From contig NZ_FNJJ01000002.1 in the NCBI RefSeq assembly GCF_900104265.1, positions 384,344-448,343 of the forward strand: a stretch of DNA of 64,000 nt, written 5' to 3'. Both the position numbers and the translations under genes were made by a program. Below the pieces are notes generated by a model. The model was not told where the DNA came from. It made no database searches and saw only the letters and a program-made list of their open reading frames with translations. This stretch comes from Ectopseudomonas guguanensis. Its GTDB lineage: Bacteria; Pseudomonadota; Gammaproteobacteria; Pseudomonadales; Pseudomonadaceae. Shown here piece by piece: positions 27,370-36,246 of the stretch (within the stretch, counting starts at the first letter, position 1; every line of letters starts with the position of its first letter).

Positions 27370-27918
27370 CTAGCGGCGGATTTCGATAGGCGTGCCATTG
27401 GGCACCAGCGCCCAGATCTGGCGCATCTCGTCGTCGCGCACGGCGATGCAACCGTCGGTCCAGTCCCACAGATGATGCAGCGGTCCGAGCCAGCCCCAGC
27501 CATTGGCCAGGCCGTGAATCATGATATTGCCACCGGGGGCATAGCCGGCGGCGCGGGCACGGGCCTCGTCCTGCTCGTTGGGATAGGAAATATGCAGACT
27601 GAGATGGGCCATCGACTTGGGGTTGCGCCAGTCGATCAGGTAACGCCCCTCCGGTGTGCGCTGGTCGCCCTCCCGCTGCTTGTGCCCCTCATCACCGGCG
27701 CCGCCGAGCGAAATACGGTACTCGGCCAGCGACTCGCCCTGGCGCCAGAGCACCATGCGCCGCTGCCGCTTGTCGACGGTAATCAGGTCGGCCTGCCGAT
27801 CCGGCTGCTCGAGATCAGGCGCAATCCCCGAGCCGATACGCGCCATCACCTTGGTGTAGCCCAGCAGCAACGCTACCAGGATTAGGCCCAGCACTACGAA
27901 ACGCTTGATGGCATGCAT
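27370..27918 (-). CDS. L,D-transpeptidase (YkuD family)
   Basis: A 182-residue protein with one N-terminal membrane helix (FVVLGLILVALLLGYTKVMA) that acts as anchor or signal. The YkuD domain contains GDQRTPEGRYLIDWRNP, the active-site His135 (NIMIHGLANGWGW) and Cys157 in WTDGCIAVRDDEM. The usual SHGC motif is TDGC here, which still keeps the catalytic Cys. The enzymes form 3-3 crosslinks in peptidoglycan or attach proteins to it. The ATG at 27918 is part of a doubled ATGCATGC. A hypothetical secreted protein is encoded upstream. Confidence 0.9.
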   Translation of the reverse strand: MHAIKRFVVLGLILVALLLGYTKVMARIGSGIAPDLEQPDRQADLITVDKRQRRMVLWRQGESLAEYRISLGGAGDEGHKQREGDQRTPEGRYLIDWRNPKSMAHLSLHISYPNEQDEARARAAGYAPGGNIMIHGLANGWGWLGPLHHLWDWTDGCIAVRDDEMRQIWALVPNGTPIEIRR

Positions 27919-27993
27919 CCTTTCTAGCCAATGGCTCCCTGGTGAAAATCGTCGCCGAGAAGCCTCCCGCGGCTGCACGGGCGATGGCCCCGC

Positions 27994-28590
27994 TCAGCCA
28001 CGCCGTCCCTCGCGGCGCTCCTGCGCTTCGATCTCCTCGAAGACCTTGCGATGTTCGGCCTGCGAAGCGTACTCACCGATGATGGCCCTGGCACGGTAAG
28101 TCTTCTTGCGCAACGCGCCCGTCTGGCCATCGCGGTCGAAGGTAACGACGTAGCGAGTGCCATCCAGCTCTATGTAGAGGTAATAGTAATCCACCGGCAG
28201 ATCCGGTTCGGCAAAAGCGCTGTAGGCATAACGCACGCGCGCGCTGAGGTCCGGCTCGGAGTCCAGCAGCTTGAGATGATCGGCCTCCGGATAATGTTCC
28301 TGCAGCGCCATCGCGGCAACGATGGGGAAATCAGCGATCTGATTCCGCGTGAAGGGGACCGGTCGAGCACGCAACATGCTGACCGGATAATCCTCGAAAC
28401 CCGGTCTCGACCGGTACTGGCCACTGGCGAACCAGCGCGTGGCATCGAACATGTCTTCGTTGTCCGAAGGGCCGTAATACATCATGAATTTCGCGGGCAT
28501 GGCGCGATCCTCTGCGTTCAGGTGCAGTCCCGTCAGCATCAGGATCATCGATAAAACAACCGTACCCCATTGAGCTCGCTTGCGATTCAT
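27994..28590 (-). CDS. Hypothetical secreted protein
   Basis: A 198-residue protein. A hydrophobic N-terminus (GTVVLSMILMLTGLHLNAED) fits a signal peptide. The body has aromatic- and Tyr-rich strands (PVDYYYLYIELDGTRYVVTF) and a basic, charged end (EIEAQERREGRRG). I do not recognise the family. It lies 75 bp upstream of the L,D-transpeptidase on the same strand and may be co-transcribed with it. The base composition is less GC-biased than the neighbours. Confidence 0.72.
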   Translation of the reverse strand: MNRKRAQWGTVVLSMILMLTGLHLNAEDRAMPAKFMMYYGPSDNEDMFDATRWFASGQYRSRPGFEDYPVSMLRARPVPFTRNQIADFPIVAAMALQEHYPEADHLKLLDSEPDLSARVRYAYSAFAEPDLPVDYYYLYIELDGTRYVVTFDRDGQTGALRKKTYRARAIIGEYASQAEHRKVFEEIEAQERREGRRG

Positions 28591-29101
28591 TGATTGCCGC
28601 CACTGTATTCGAGCAGGTGAGAAGGCAGGTTCTCGAAGTTCACTTAGAGGCCAGCAGTTCATGACAGTCCGCTCGACAGGCCGCGGTATTTCTTCCGAGA
28701 ACGCCGGGTCATCGACTGCCGCGCCAACACCACCCCGCCGCGCTTTCCGATATCTGACAGCGAGTCTTGTCACGTTGCCCGGAAGGCCAGGACATGCAGA
28801 GTCCTTAGTTTGTGTTCTTGAACATAGGGTGAGGCCCGGCAGTATCCCATGCTCCTTCTGATGGAGCTAATCGAGTGCCCCTACATATTCTCGGTCCGGA
28901 ATTCAGTACGTTTGTCCACAGCGTGCGCCTTTACTGCGAAGAGAAGCGCCTCGCTTACAGCTATGGCATGTCCTTGAAAGGAGACGTTGCTGTCGGCCTA
29001 ATGCCAATCCGATAAGGCAGGGCGTCTGGCACGGATCGGTTTCGTAAAGTGTCGCGGGGCCGCCTAGGTGCACATATCTGTGGTGGAGGCAGCGGCGTTT
29101 C

Positions 29102-29122
29102 GGTGCGCACGGCGCACCCTAC
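29102..29122. repeat. Single REP palindrome, family B
   Basis: Core GGTGCGCACGGCGCACC with CTAC end, identical in core to the copies at 6439 and 9584. Confidence 0.78.
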
Positions 29123-29248
29123 GCGGCAGCCCCCTGAGACTTATCTGACTGGCATTCGCCACCGGTTCGCCCTTCTGCACACCGACCAGGAAGCCAAGCC
29201 GCCGTTGTAAAAATGGGCTTTTCGTCCTCCTCCATATGCCCCGAAACC

Positions 29249-29274
29249 ACGCCCGTACCTTTCGGCACGGGCGT
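29249..29274. terminator. Possible terminator after the TRAP operon
   Basis: An ACGCCCGT/ACGGGCGT stem with an inner CC/GG pair, 27 bp beyond the dctP stop. The T tract is weak in both directions, so termination is only likely. Confidence 0.5.
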
Positions 29275-29300
29275 TTGGCCTCATCTGACAACCACCGGCC

Positions 29301-30338
29301 TCAACCGCGATAAGGTGCCCCCGCCTTGGCCATCAGCGCGTTGTACTTCTTGAAGATGTCCACCACCTTGGCGCAGCGCGGGCTGGTCTTGGCGATCTCG
29401 TCCCAGAACTTCAGCGCCTCGGCTTCCACCGTGGCCCATTCCTCGGCCGGGATGGAGGTCAGCTCAAGCTTGCCGCCTTCCACGCGCAGCTGCGCCTCGC
29501 CGCCCCAGTACCAGTGCTGGCGGTAGTAGTTGGAGCTGTCCATGCACAGCTTGAACAGGGTCTTGAGGTGTTCGGGCACCTCGGCCCACTTGTCCGAGTT
29601 GGCGAAGTAGGAGCCGATCCAGGCGCCGGAGATGTTGTTGGTGAGGAAGTACTTGGTGACGTTGGCCCAGCCGACGGTGTAGTCCTCGGTGATGCCGGAC
29701 CAGGCGATGCCGTCCAGCTCGCCGGTCTGCACCGCCACCTCGACGTCTTCCCAGGGCAGGGTCACCGGAATCACGCCGAAGCGGGCGAGGAACTTGCCGG
29801 CAGTAGGGAAGGTAAAGATGCGCTTGCCCTTGAGGTCAGCCAGTTTGGTGATCGGCTGCACCGTGGCGAAGTGGCAAGGGTCCCAGGCGCCGGCGCCGAG
29901 CCAGGTCACGCCCTTGACCTCGCCGTAGGCCTCGGCCCAGATCTCGTTGAGGCCGTACTGCTCGAACAGCACCGGCACGTCGAGGCTGTAGCGGGTGGCG
30001 AAGGGGAAGTAGCCGCCGAACACCGAGACGTCCACCGGCGCGGCGATGGAGTCGTCGTCGCTCTGCACCGCGTCGATGGTGCCGCGCTGCATGGCGCGGA
30101 ACAGCTCGCCAGTGGGCACCAGCTGGTCGGCGAAATACAGCTGGATCTCCATCTGGCCGTTGGCCGCCTTGTTGAAGGCATCGATGGACGGCTTGATCAC
30201 GTGTTCGGCCAGCGCCGCGCCAGCGTAGGTCTGCAGGCGCCAGGTGATCTTCTTCGGTTCGGCGGCATAGATGTGCGCCGAGCCGAGGGCGGCGGTGCCG
30301 ACCGCGGCGGTTTTCAGGAAATCGCGTCTCGTACTCAT
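29301..30338 (-). CDS. TRAP transporter substrate-binding protein (DctP family)
   Basis: A 345-residue periplasmic receptor. The N-terminus STRRDFLKTAAVGTAALG is a textbook twin-arginine signal ending near AHIYAAE. The mature protein begins KITWRLQTYAGAALAEH, resembling the TakP/keto-acid or mannitol/chloroaromatic-type DctP group. GGAGAGACC precedes the ATG at 30338. It is the last gene of dctQ-dctM-dctP. Export by Tat suggests folding, perhaps dimer formation, before export. The substrate is probably an organic acid, by family. Confidence 0.92.
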   Translation of the reverse strand: MSTRRDFLKTAAVGTAALGSAHIYAAEPKKITWRLQTYAGAALAEHVIKPSIDAFNKAANGQMEIQLYFADQLVPTGELFRAMQRGTIDAVQSDDDSIAAPVDVSVFGGYFPFATRYSLDVPVLFEQYGLNEIWAEAYGEVKGVTWLGAGAWDPCHFATVQPITKLADLKGKRIFTFPTAGKFLARFGVIPVTLPWEDVEVAVQTGELDGIAWSGITEDYTVGWANVTKYFLTNNISGAWIGSYFANSDKWAEVPEHLKTLFKLCMDSSNYYRQHWYWGGEAQLRVEGGKLELTSIPAEEWATVEAEALKFWDEIAKTSPRCAKVVDIFKKYNALMAKAGAPYRG

Positions 30339-30472
30339 GCTGGTCTCTCCAATAGTGTCGATGCAGATGCAATACAACCGCTCATTGCCGCCGCGTCAGC
30401 CGCAGCGGCCTTGCCAGTGACCGGCGGGCGCCGGCTCGACTGCTGGCGCGCAGGGCGCGCCGATTTCCTCGA

Positions 30473-31798
30473 TCAGCCGCCGTAGTGCAGTTGCGGCAAC
30501 CACAGCGCCAGCTGCGGGAAGACCATGACCAGGGTCAGCGCCAGGACCATGATGATGACGAAGGGGATGACCGACACATAGATGTCACGCAGGGTCACTT
30601 CGGGCGGGGCCATGGCGCGCATGAGAAACAGGTTGTAGCCGAACGGCGGGGTCATGTAGGCGATCTGGCAGGTGATGGTGTAGAGCACGCCGTACCAGAT
30701 CAGGTCGAAGCCCAGGGCACCGACCAGCGGAATATAGAGCGGCGCGACGATCACCAGCATGGCGGTGTCGTCGAGGAACATGCCCATCACGATGAAGGAG
30801 ATCTGCATCAGGATGAGGATCTGCCAGGGCCCCAGGTGCAGGCTGTCGACGAAGAAGTTCTCGATGGCCCTGACCGCGCCGAGGCCGTCGAACACCGCGC
30901 CGAAGCACAGCGCGGCGAGGATGATCCACATGAACATGCAGCTGATGGCCAGCGTCTTGCGCAGCGTCTCTTCCATCACCTTGCCGCTCAGCCGGCCCTT
31001 GAACAGCGCCGCCAGGGTGGCTGCGCAGGCCCCCACCGCCGAGCTTTCCACCAGGCTGGTGTAGCCCAACAGGAACAGGCCGGTCATCGACAGGAAGATG
31101 AACACCGGCACCAGCCCGGCGCTGAGCAGGCGCAGCTTCTCCTGCCTGCTGATCTGCGCGCGTTCGGCCTGCGCCAGGGCCGGGCCGAGCTGTGGCTGCA
31201 GGCGGCAGCGAATGGCGATGTAAAGCATGAACATGCCGGCCATCATCAGTCCGGGGATGGCACCGGCCAGCCACAACTGGCCCACCGGCTGGCGCGCGAT
31301 CATGCCGTAGAGCACCAGCACCACGCTGGGCGGAATCAGAATCCCCAGCGAGCTGCCGGCCTGGATCACCCCGGTGATCATGATCTTGTCGTAGCCACGC
31401 CTGAGCAGCTCGGGCAAGGCGATGCTGGCGCCGATGGCCATGCCGGCCACGCTCAGGCCGTTCATCGCCGAGATCGCCACCATCAGGAAGATGGTGCCGA
31501 TGGCCAGGCCGCCCGGCAGCGGGCCCATCCACACGTGGAACATGCGGTAGAGGTCTTCGGCGATGCCCGACTCGGAGAGCATGTAGCCCATGAACACGAA
31601 CATCGGCAGGGTCAGCAGCGGGTACCACTTCATCAGTTTCATCGCCGCGCTGAAGGCCATCTCCGAGCCGCCGTCGCCCCACAGCAGCAGCGCTGCCGCT
31701 GCGGCGACGAAGCCGATGGCACCGAATACGCGCTTGCCGGTGAGCAGCAGTAACATCATCGAGGAGAACATCAACAGCGCGATCAGCTCGTAGCTCAT
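30473..31798 (-). CDS. TRAP transporter large permease (DctM)
   Basis: A 441-residue membrane protein with about twelve helices. DctM features are LLTLPMFVFMGYMLSESG, SAMNGLSVAGMAIGASIALP, GSSLGILIPPSVVLVLYG and GMFLDDTAMLVIVAPLYIP. The ATG overlaps the dctQ stop by one base (TGATG), so Q and M are translationally coupled. TRAP systems import organic anions using a sodium gradient. Confidence 0.94.
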   Translation of the reverse strand: MSYELIALLMFSSMMLLLLTGKRVFGAIGFVAAAAALLLWGDGGSEMAFSAAMKLMKWYPLLTLPMFVFMGYMLSESGIAEDLYRMFHVWMGPLPGGLAIGTIFLMVAISAMNGLSVAGMAIGASIALPELLRRGYDKIMITGVIQAGSSLGILIPPSVVLVLYGMIARQPVGQLWLAGAIPGLMMAGMFMLYIAIRCRLQPQLGPALAQAERAQISRQEKLRLLSAGLVPVFIFLSMTGLFLLGYTSLVESSAVGACAATLAALFKGRLSGKVMEETLRKTLAISCMFMWIILAALCFGAVFDGLGAVRAIENFFVDSLHLGPWQILILMQISFIVMGMFLDDTAMLVIVAPLYIPLVGALGFDLIWYGVLYTITCQIAYMTPPFGYNLFLMRAMAPPEVTLRDIYVSVIPFVIIMVLALTLVMVFPQLALWLPQLHYGG

Positions 31799-32304
31799 CA
31801 CAGCGTCTCCCCGCGGGCGGCGTAGACATCCTTGAAGAAGGTGGCGATGGCCTGCAGCAGCATCAGGGCGATGCCGAAGCACATGACGATCTTGATCGGC
31901 GCCATGTAGGGCGACCAGGCCGAGTAGCTGGTCTCCTTGTATTCGATGGCGTATTCGGTGGAGGAGATGCCGCCGATCAGCAGCATCACCAGGTAGAAGA
32001 TCAGCATCAGCACCGTAATGGCGTCGACCACGGCGCGCGTGCGCGGCGACCAGCGGCCGTAGGCCAGGTCCATGCGCACATGGGCGTCGAGCTGCATCGA
32101 GTAGGCGCCGCCGAGCAGGAAGTAGGCGACCATGAGGAACTGGGCGCTTTCCAGGGTCCAGATCGACGGGGTGAAGAAGGTCTTACTGATCGAGGAGTAC
32201 AGCAGCACCGCCAGCATGGCGAAGATCAGGTACATAGCAAAACGCCCAACCCGCCGGTTGAACGCATCCACGCCCCGGACAAAAGCTCGAATGCTGCTGC
32301 GCAT
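31798..32304 (-). CDS. TRAP transporter small permease (DctQ)
   Basis: A 168-residue protein with four membrane helices (FAMYLIFAMLAVLLYSSISK, FLMVAYFLLGGAYSM, VDAITVLMLIFYLVMLLIGG and IKIVMCFGIALMLLQAIATF) and the conserved HVRMDLAYGRWSPRTRA loop of DctQ. First gene of the TRAP operon. The 103-bp spacer upstream separates it from a hydrolase gene on the same strand, so a promoter of its own is likely. Confidence 0.92.
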   Translation of the reverse strand: MRSSIRAFVRGVDAFNRRVGRFAMYLIFAMLAVLLYSSISKTFFTPSIWTLESAQFLMVAYFLLGGAYSMQLDAHVRMDLAYGRWSPRTRAVVDAITVLMLIFYLVMLLIGGISSTEYAIEYKETSYSAWSPYMAPIKIVMCFGIALMLLQAIATFFKDVYAARGETL

Positions 32305-32407
32305 GCAGTTGCCTGCCTTTTTGTTCGTTATCTCGTCAGCCTAGACGAAGATTCGCCAAAACCAACTAGACGTCGCGTCCTGGCGGCGCGCTGCAGCGGC
32401 GCACAGA

Positions 32408-33355
32408 CTAGCGGGCGAGAAAGTGGTTGAGCGCAGCGACGCTGCGCTGCGGATCCTCTTCCTGCGGCACGTGACCGAGGTCATCGAACAGCACCAGCTG
32501 GCTGCCGGCGATGTCGGCGGCGAAGCGTTCGGCGTTGTCCGGCGGAATCAGACGATCACGCCCGCCCCAGATGATCAGCGTCGGCAATCGCAGCTCGCCG
32601 ATTCGCTGGTGCAGCTCGCCGCTGGGCGCCTGAACGAAGCGCTGACGCAGCGCCTGGCGGTTGCCCTCGCGCAGCGTCAGCTGGTAGTAGCGCTCGACCA
32701 GTTCGTCATCGACTTTGTCCGGATCGCCATAAACGTTGCGCAGGCTCGACTCGATCATCGCGCGCGGCAACACACGGCTCATCACCGGCGCCAGAGCTGG
32801 GATGCCGGCCAGGCGAAAGCCGATCGGCACCGATTCGGCGTTGCGCGGATAGCCGGCCGCATCCACCAGCACCAGCCGCGCGCTGCGCTCGGGATGGGCC
32901 AGGGCAAAGCGCCAGGCCAACTGGCCACCGAAGCTGTTGCCGACCAGCACCACGCGCTCCACCTGCAGGTGCTCGAGCAAGGCGAGGAGAAAGTCCGTGT
33001 AGCGCTCGACGCGGTAATCGCCATCGGCAAACGGCCCGGTGAGGCCGAAGCCGGGCAGATCCAGGCTGATCACGCGACGCTGCTTGGCCAGCTCCGCCAC
33101 CCAACCTTCCCAGGTATGCAGGCTGGCCGAAGTGCCATGAAGCAGCAGGAGCGGCTCGGGGTCATCGCGCCAGCCCTGATCCCGCAGGTGCACCGACAGG
33201 CCGGCAATATCGACGAACTGCGAAGGCGGCGGCGCCCAGCGCGCCTTGAGCTCATCCAAAGGACGATCCGGCGCCCAGTTGAGGGCGACGAAGCCGGTAA
33301 GGGTCAACCCGAACACCAGCAACAGGCCGAGCAGCACGTGGGCGAGTCGTTTCAT
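32408..33355 (-). CDS. Alpha/beta hydrolase with N-terminal membrane anchor
   Basis: A 315-residue protein. Residues about 6-28 are a hydrophobic anchor or signal. The hydrolase core has an oxyanion-hole motif LLLLHGTSASLHTW, the nucleophile Ser141 in VGNSFGGQLAWR, an acid Asp in IIWGGRDRLIP and a late catalytic His in DDLGHVPQEEDP. A cap region lies between 160 and 230. Substrate unknown. Esterase, lipase or epoxide/haloalkane-type chemistry are all possible from the fold. Confidence 0.9.
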   Translation of the reverse strand: MKRLAHVLLGLLLVFGLTLTGFVALNWAPDRPLDELKARWAPPPSQFVDIAGLSVHLRDQGWRDDPEPLLLLHGTSASLHTWEGWVAELAKQRRVISLDLPGFGLTGPFADGDYRVERYTDFLLALLEHLQVERVVLVGNSFGGQLAWRFALAHPERSARLVLVDAAGYPRNAESVPIGFRLAGIPALAPVMSRVLPRAMIESSLRNVYGDPDKVDDELVERYYQLTLREGNRQALRQRFVQAPSGELHQRIGELRLPTLIIWGGRDRLIPPDNAERFAADIAGSQLVLFDDLGHVPQEEDPQRSVAALNHFLAR

Positions 33356-33448
33356 CGATGCAGTCCTGAGCGGAGCGGAAAGCGCGATGCTAGCCAGACG
33401 CCACGGGCACGCCTATCGCCCGGAAGAGGGAATCGCCTGGCGCAGCGC

Positions 33449-34348
33449 TCAGAACCCGACCAGCAGCATCCACGCCGGCAGGGAAACCGCCGCCAGCAGC
33501 GTGGACAGGGATATCGCCGCGCTGACGCTGCGGCTGTCTTCGGCCGTACGGGCAAAGGCCATCACGTTGACCCCGCTGGGACAGGCCGCGAGCAGCACCA
33601 GCACGCTGCGCGCCGTATCGTTGAGGCCGGGCAGCTGGCCGCTGAGCCACCAGACCAGCGCCGGGAACAGCAGCAGCTTGGCCAAGGCCACGCCCCAGGC
33701 CTCGCCGGTCGGGCGCAGGCGGTAACGCGACAGGCTGGCGCCGAGCACGATCAGCGCGCAGGGCAAGGCCGCCTGGCCGAGCCAGGTCACCGCCCGCCAC
33801 AAGCTTTCCGGCACGACCAGCCCGGACAGGTTGAGCAATGCGCCGAGGCCCAGGCCGATGATCATCGGGTTGGCCAGGTTCTTCAGCAGCGCGCGGCCGT
33901 CGACGCGCTCCTGGCTGCCGAAGGCGGCGTAGAAGCTGTGCAGGGAAAACAGCGTCAGGCTGTGGAACACCAGGATGGCGAAGACGTAGAGCAGGCCGTC
34001 ATTGCCCATCAGGCTGGCGATCAGCGGGATGCCCACCAGCACGTTGTTGGAGAAGGCCGCCACCAGGCCCAGCGGCGTCGCCGTACCGCGGCGCCAGTGC
34101 GCCAGCGCATTGACCGCGGCGAACACCAGCAGCACCGGCAGGTAATAGGCCAGCAGCAGCATCGGCGACAGGCCTTCGGCCAGTGACGCCTTGGCGATGC
34201 CGGCGAACAGCAGCGTGGGCATGAACAGCTTGAAGGTGATGTTGGCCAGACCGGCCGCAGACTCGCTGGTGAGCCACTGGCGCCAGCCCAGCAGGTAGCC
34301 GAGAACGATCAGGGCGAAGATCGGCAAGATGGCCTGTGCCGCGAGCAT
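33449..34348 (-). CDS. AEC (auxin efflux carrier) family transporter
   Basis: A 299-residue membrane protein with about ten helices in two five-helix repeats: LPIFALIVLGYLLGW, KLFMPTLLFAGIAKASL, GLVAAFSNNVLVGIPLIAS (AEC crossover), LANPMIIGLGLGALLNLSGL and LAACPSGVNVMAFARTAED. The ATG at 34348 is preferred over a longer reading because the first helix begins right after it. AEC proteins export or exchange organic acids such as malonate or malate. The direction here is unknown. Confidence 0.9.
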   Translation of the reverse strand: MLAAQAILPIFALIVLGYLLGWRQWLTSESAAGLANITFKLFMPTLLFAGIAKASLAEGLSPMLLLAYYLPVLLVFAAVNALAHWRRGTATPLGLVAAFSNNVLVGIPLIASLMGNDGLLYVFAILVFHSLTLFSLHSFYAAFGSQERVDGRALLKNLANPMIIGLGLGALLNLSGLVVPESLWRAVTWLGQAALPCALIVLGASLSRYRLRPTGEAWGVALAKLLLFPALVWWLSGQLPGLNDTARSVLVLLAACPSGVNVMAFARTAEDSRSVSAAISLSTLLAAVSLPAWMLLVGF

Positions 34349-34621
34349 GGCTGAAGCTGCCTCCGGGGTACTGCTGAAGAGGGCGGATCGCGTTCGACCC
34401 GCGAGGGTCGCCAAGCATACGCGTGCCGGACGGGCCGCGCGATGCCTCGCGACACATTCGCCGCAGGGCTTGACGCCCAGCCGGAAGCACCGAGATAGAG
34501 CGCTTCGATCAAGTATTGAGGGAATCGATGTTCACTATCAGGACAGTCAAGTTCTTATCTGCGCTCAGGTCTTCAAGAATTGTCTCCGAAGCCACTTGTT
34601 ACTCCCTACGGAGACATCGAC

Positions 34622-35194
34622 ATGAAAACTCAACTGACCCTCGCCGCCCTGACTCTGAGCCTGATGACCACTGGCGTATTCGCTGCTCCGAGCAGCGCGC
34701 CCTTCCCTCTGGTGGGCGAAGCCAAGGACAGCCAGGTACAACAGCAACCCGTCGCACCGCTGGCCGAGAACGGCTCGGAGCGCACCTCGGGCGTGCAACG
34801 CATTCAACTGGCCGAAGACGGCTCCGACCGTACCCCGGGTGCCCAGCGCATCCAGCTGGTAGAAGGCGGCTATGACCGTACTCCGGGTGCCCAACGCGTT
34901 CAGCTGGCCGAGGGCGGTTATGACCGCACCCCCAGCGCGCAACGCCTGCAACTGGCCGAAGACGGCTCCGACCGTACCCCGGGCGCCCAGCGCATCCAGC
35001 TGGTAGAAGGCGGCTATGAGCCGTACTCCGGGTGCCCAACGTGTTCAGCTGGCCGAGGGCGGTTCCGATCGCCTGATCAAGCAGCGTGGCCACACTGCCT
35101 GAGCCTTGGCGTCACCCCCAAAGCCCGGCGCATGCCGGGCTTTTTTTATGCCTTTCACGCCAGTCACGCCGTTCCTGTCGCGGGCAAGCGGTAG
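34622..35194 (+). CDS. Secreted 16-residue-repeat protein with apparent frameshift
   Basis: A signal peptide (LAALTLSLMTTGVFAAP) is followed by tandem 16-residue units of the form LAEDGSDRTPGAQRIQ. In the sixth unit an extra G at 35020 (TATGAGCCG versus TATGACCG in unit three) shifts the frame. As written the reading continues to 35194, ending in unrelated low-complexity sequence that crosses a strong terminator and overlaps the desaturase 3' end. Without the extra base the gene ends at 35102 with DRLIKQRGHTA, 18 bp before the terminator. The ancestral gene is therefore probably 34622-35102. GGAGACATC precedes the ATG. Function not recognised. Confidence 0.75.
   Translation: MKTQLTLAALTLSLMTTGVFAAPSSAPFPLVGEAKDSQVQQQPVAPLAENGSERTSGVQRIQLAEDGSDRTPGAQRIQLVEGGYDRTPGAQRVQLAEGGYDRTPSAQRLQLAEDGSDRTPGAQRIQLVEGGYEPYSGCPTCSAGRGRFRSPDQAAWPHCLSLGVTPKARRMPGFFYAFHASHAVPVAGKR
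34760..35072 (+). repeat. 48-bp tandem coding repeats (about 6.5 copies)
   Basis: Units start at 34760, 34808, 34856, 34904, 34952, 35000 and 35049. Units 2-3 and 5-6 are near-identical 96-bp pairs, so the array grew by duplication. Unit six is 49 bp because of the inserted G. Confidence 0.9.
35121..35147 (+). terminator. Rho-independent terminator
   Basis: AAGCCCGGC/GCCGGGCTT stem with a short loop and seven T bases. It lies 18 bp after the pre-frameshift stop of the repeat gene (35102). Confidence 0.92.
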
Positions 35195-36246
35195 ATCCAG
35201 ATGCGCCGCAGCACGGTCGCGAACTGCCCCCACAAGGTGCCGCAGTTGTAATGCTGGCCATAGCGCCGGGCGATCAGGCGCACCTCGCGCGCCAGCTCGG
35301 CATAGCGCCGCGCCGGTAGATCGGGGAACAGGTGATGCTCGATCTGATGGCTGAGGTTGCCGGTGAGGATATGCAGCAGCGGCCCACCGGACAGGTTGCT
35401 GGAACCGCGCAGCTGACGCAGGTACCAGTGCCCACGGGTCTCCCCCTCCAGTATTTCGGGTGCAAATACCGTAGCCTTCTCGGTGAAATGACCGCAGAAG
35501 ATCACCAGAAAGGTCCACAGATTGCGCAGCAGATTGGCCACCAGGTTGCCGGTCAGTACGGCCAGTGCATTGGCGCCGAGCAGCAGCGCCAGCAGCGGAA
35601 ACGCCAGATAGTCCTTGACCCATTGCCGCGCCAGCTTGGCGCCGAACCGACGTGCCAGCGGCTTCACTTCCTCCTTGCTGATACGCCCCTTGACCAGCTT
35701 GTCCAGGCGCAGGTGCTGAATGGCCACGGCGTACTGGAACAGCAGCGCCTGGATCGTCACCCACAGCGGCTGCCAGCGATAGAACGGCTTCCAGCGCTGC
35801 TCGGGGAACAGGCGCACCACGCCGTAGCCGACGTCATCGTCCATGCCCAGCACGTTGGTGTACGTATGGTGCACATGGTTGTGGGTGTGCCGCCAGAAAT
35901 CGGCCGGCCCGACGATGTCCCACTCGTACTGGCGACCGGCGAATTCCGGGTCGTTCATCCAGTCGTACTGGCCGTGCATCACGTTGTGGCCCAGCTCCAT
36001 GTTTTCCAGGATCTTGCCCAGGCCCAGCAGCAGGGTGCCGAGCAGCCAGGTCGGCGGGAACCAGCCGAGCATCAGCAGCGCGCGCCCCGTCCAGCAGCAC
36101 CCGCGCACGGCCGCGCGTACACGGCGAATGTAGCGCGCATCGGCCTCGCCCAGATCGGCCAGGGTGCGCTGGCGCAGGGCATCCAGTTCCTGGCCGAAGG
36201 CTTCGAGTTCGGCGGGGCTCAGTTCACGGTCAAGGCGGGTCGTCAC
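35164..36246 (-). CDS. desB: Acyl-CoA delta-9 desaturase DesB-type
   Basis: A 360-residue membrane diiron desaturase. The three histidine boxes are ELGHNVMHGQYDW, THNHVHHTYTN and NLSHQIEHHLFPD, with hydrophobic helices between them (WLLGTLLLGLGKI and AFPLLALLLGANALAVLTGN). The GTG at 36246 overlaps the reductase stop in GTGA, so the pair is translationally coupled. The order TetR (desT) <-> reductase-desaturase matches P. aeruginosa PA4890-PA4889-PA4888 from memory, where the enzyme desaturates exogenous saturated acyl-CoA. The convergent repeat gene overlaps its 3' end only because of a frameshift. Confidence 0.92.
   Translation of the reverse strand: MTTRLDRELSPAELEAFGQELDALRQRTLADLGEADARYIRRVRAAVRGCCWTGRALLMLGWFPPTWLLGTLLLGLGKILENMELGHNVMHGQYDWMNDPEFAGRQYEWDIVGPADFWRHTHNHVHHTYTNVLGMDDDVGYGVVRLFPEQRWKPFYRWQPLWVTIQALLFQYAVAIQHLRLDKLVKGRISKEEVKPLARRFGAKLARQWVKDYLAFPLLALLLGANALAVLTGNLVANLLRNLWTFLVIFCGHFTEKATVFAPEILEGETRGHWYLRQLRGSSNLSGGPLLHILTGNLSHQIEHHLFPDLPARRYAELAREVRLIARRYGQHYNCGTLWGQFATVLRRIWIYRLPATGTA

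Larger units (their letters stand above)
28591..29300. other. 710-bp gene-poor stretch
   Basis: No convincing coding region on either strand. It has lower GC than the surroundings between about 28800 and 29060, one family B REP (29102-29122), one TTGTCCACA site near 28914 and a hairpin near 29249-29274. On the minus strand 29130-29210 there is a short protein-like stretch (RLGFLVGVQKGEPVANASQ) with no start context, possibly a gene remnant. Confidence 0.55.

Noticed and set aside
34760..35072. CRISPR array
   Set aside because: The repeats are contiguous 48-bp coding units without spacers.
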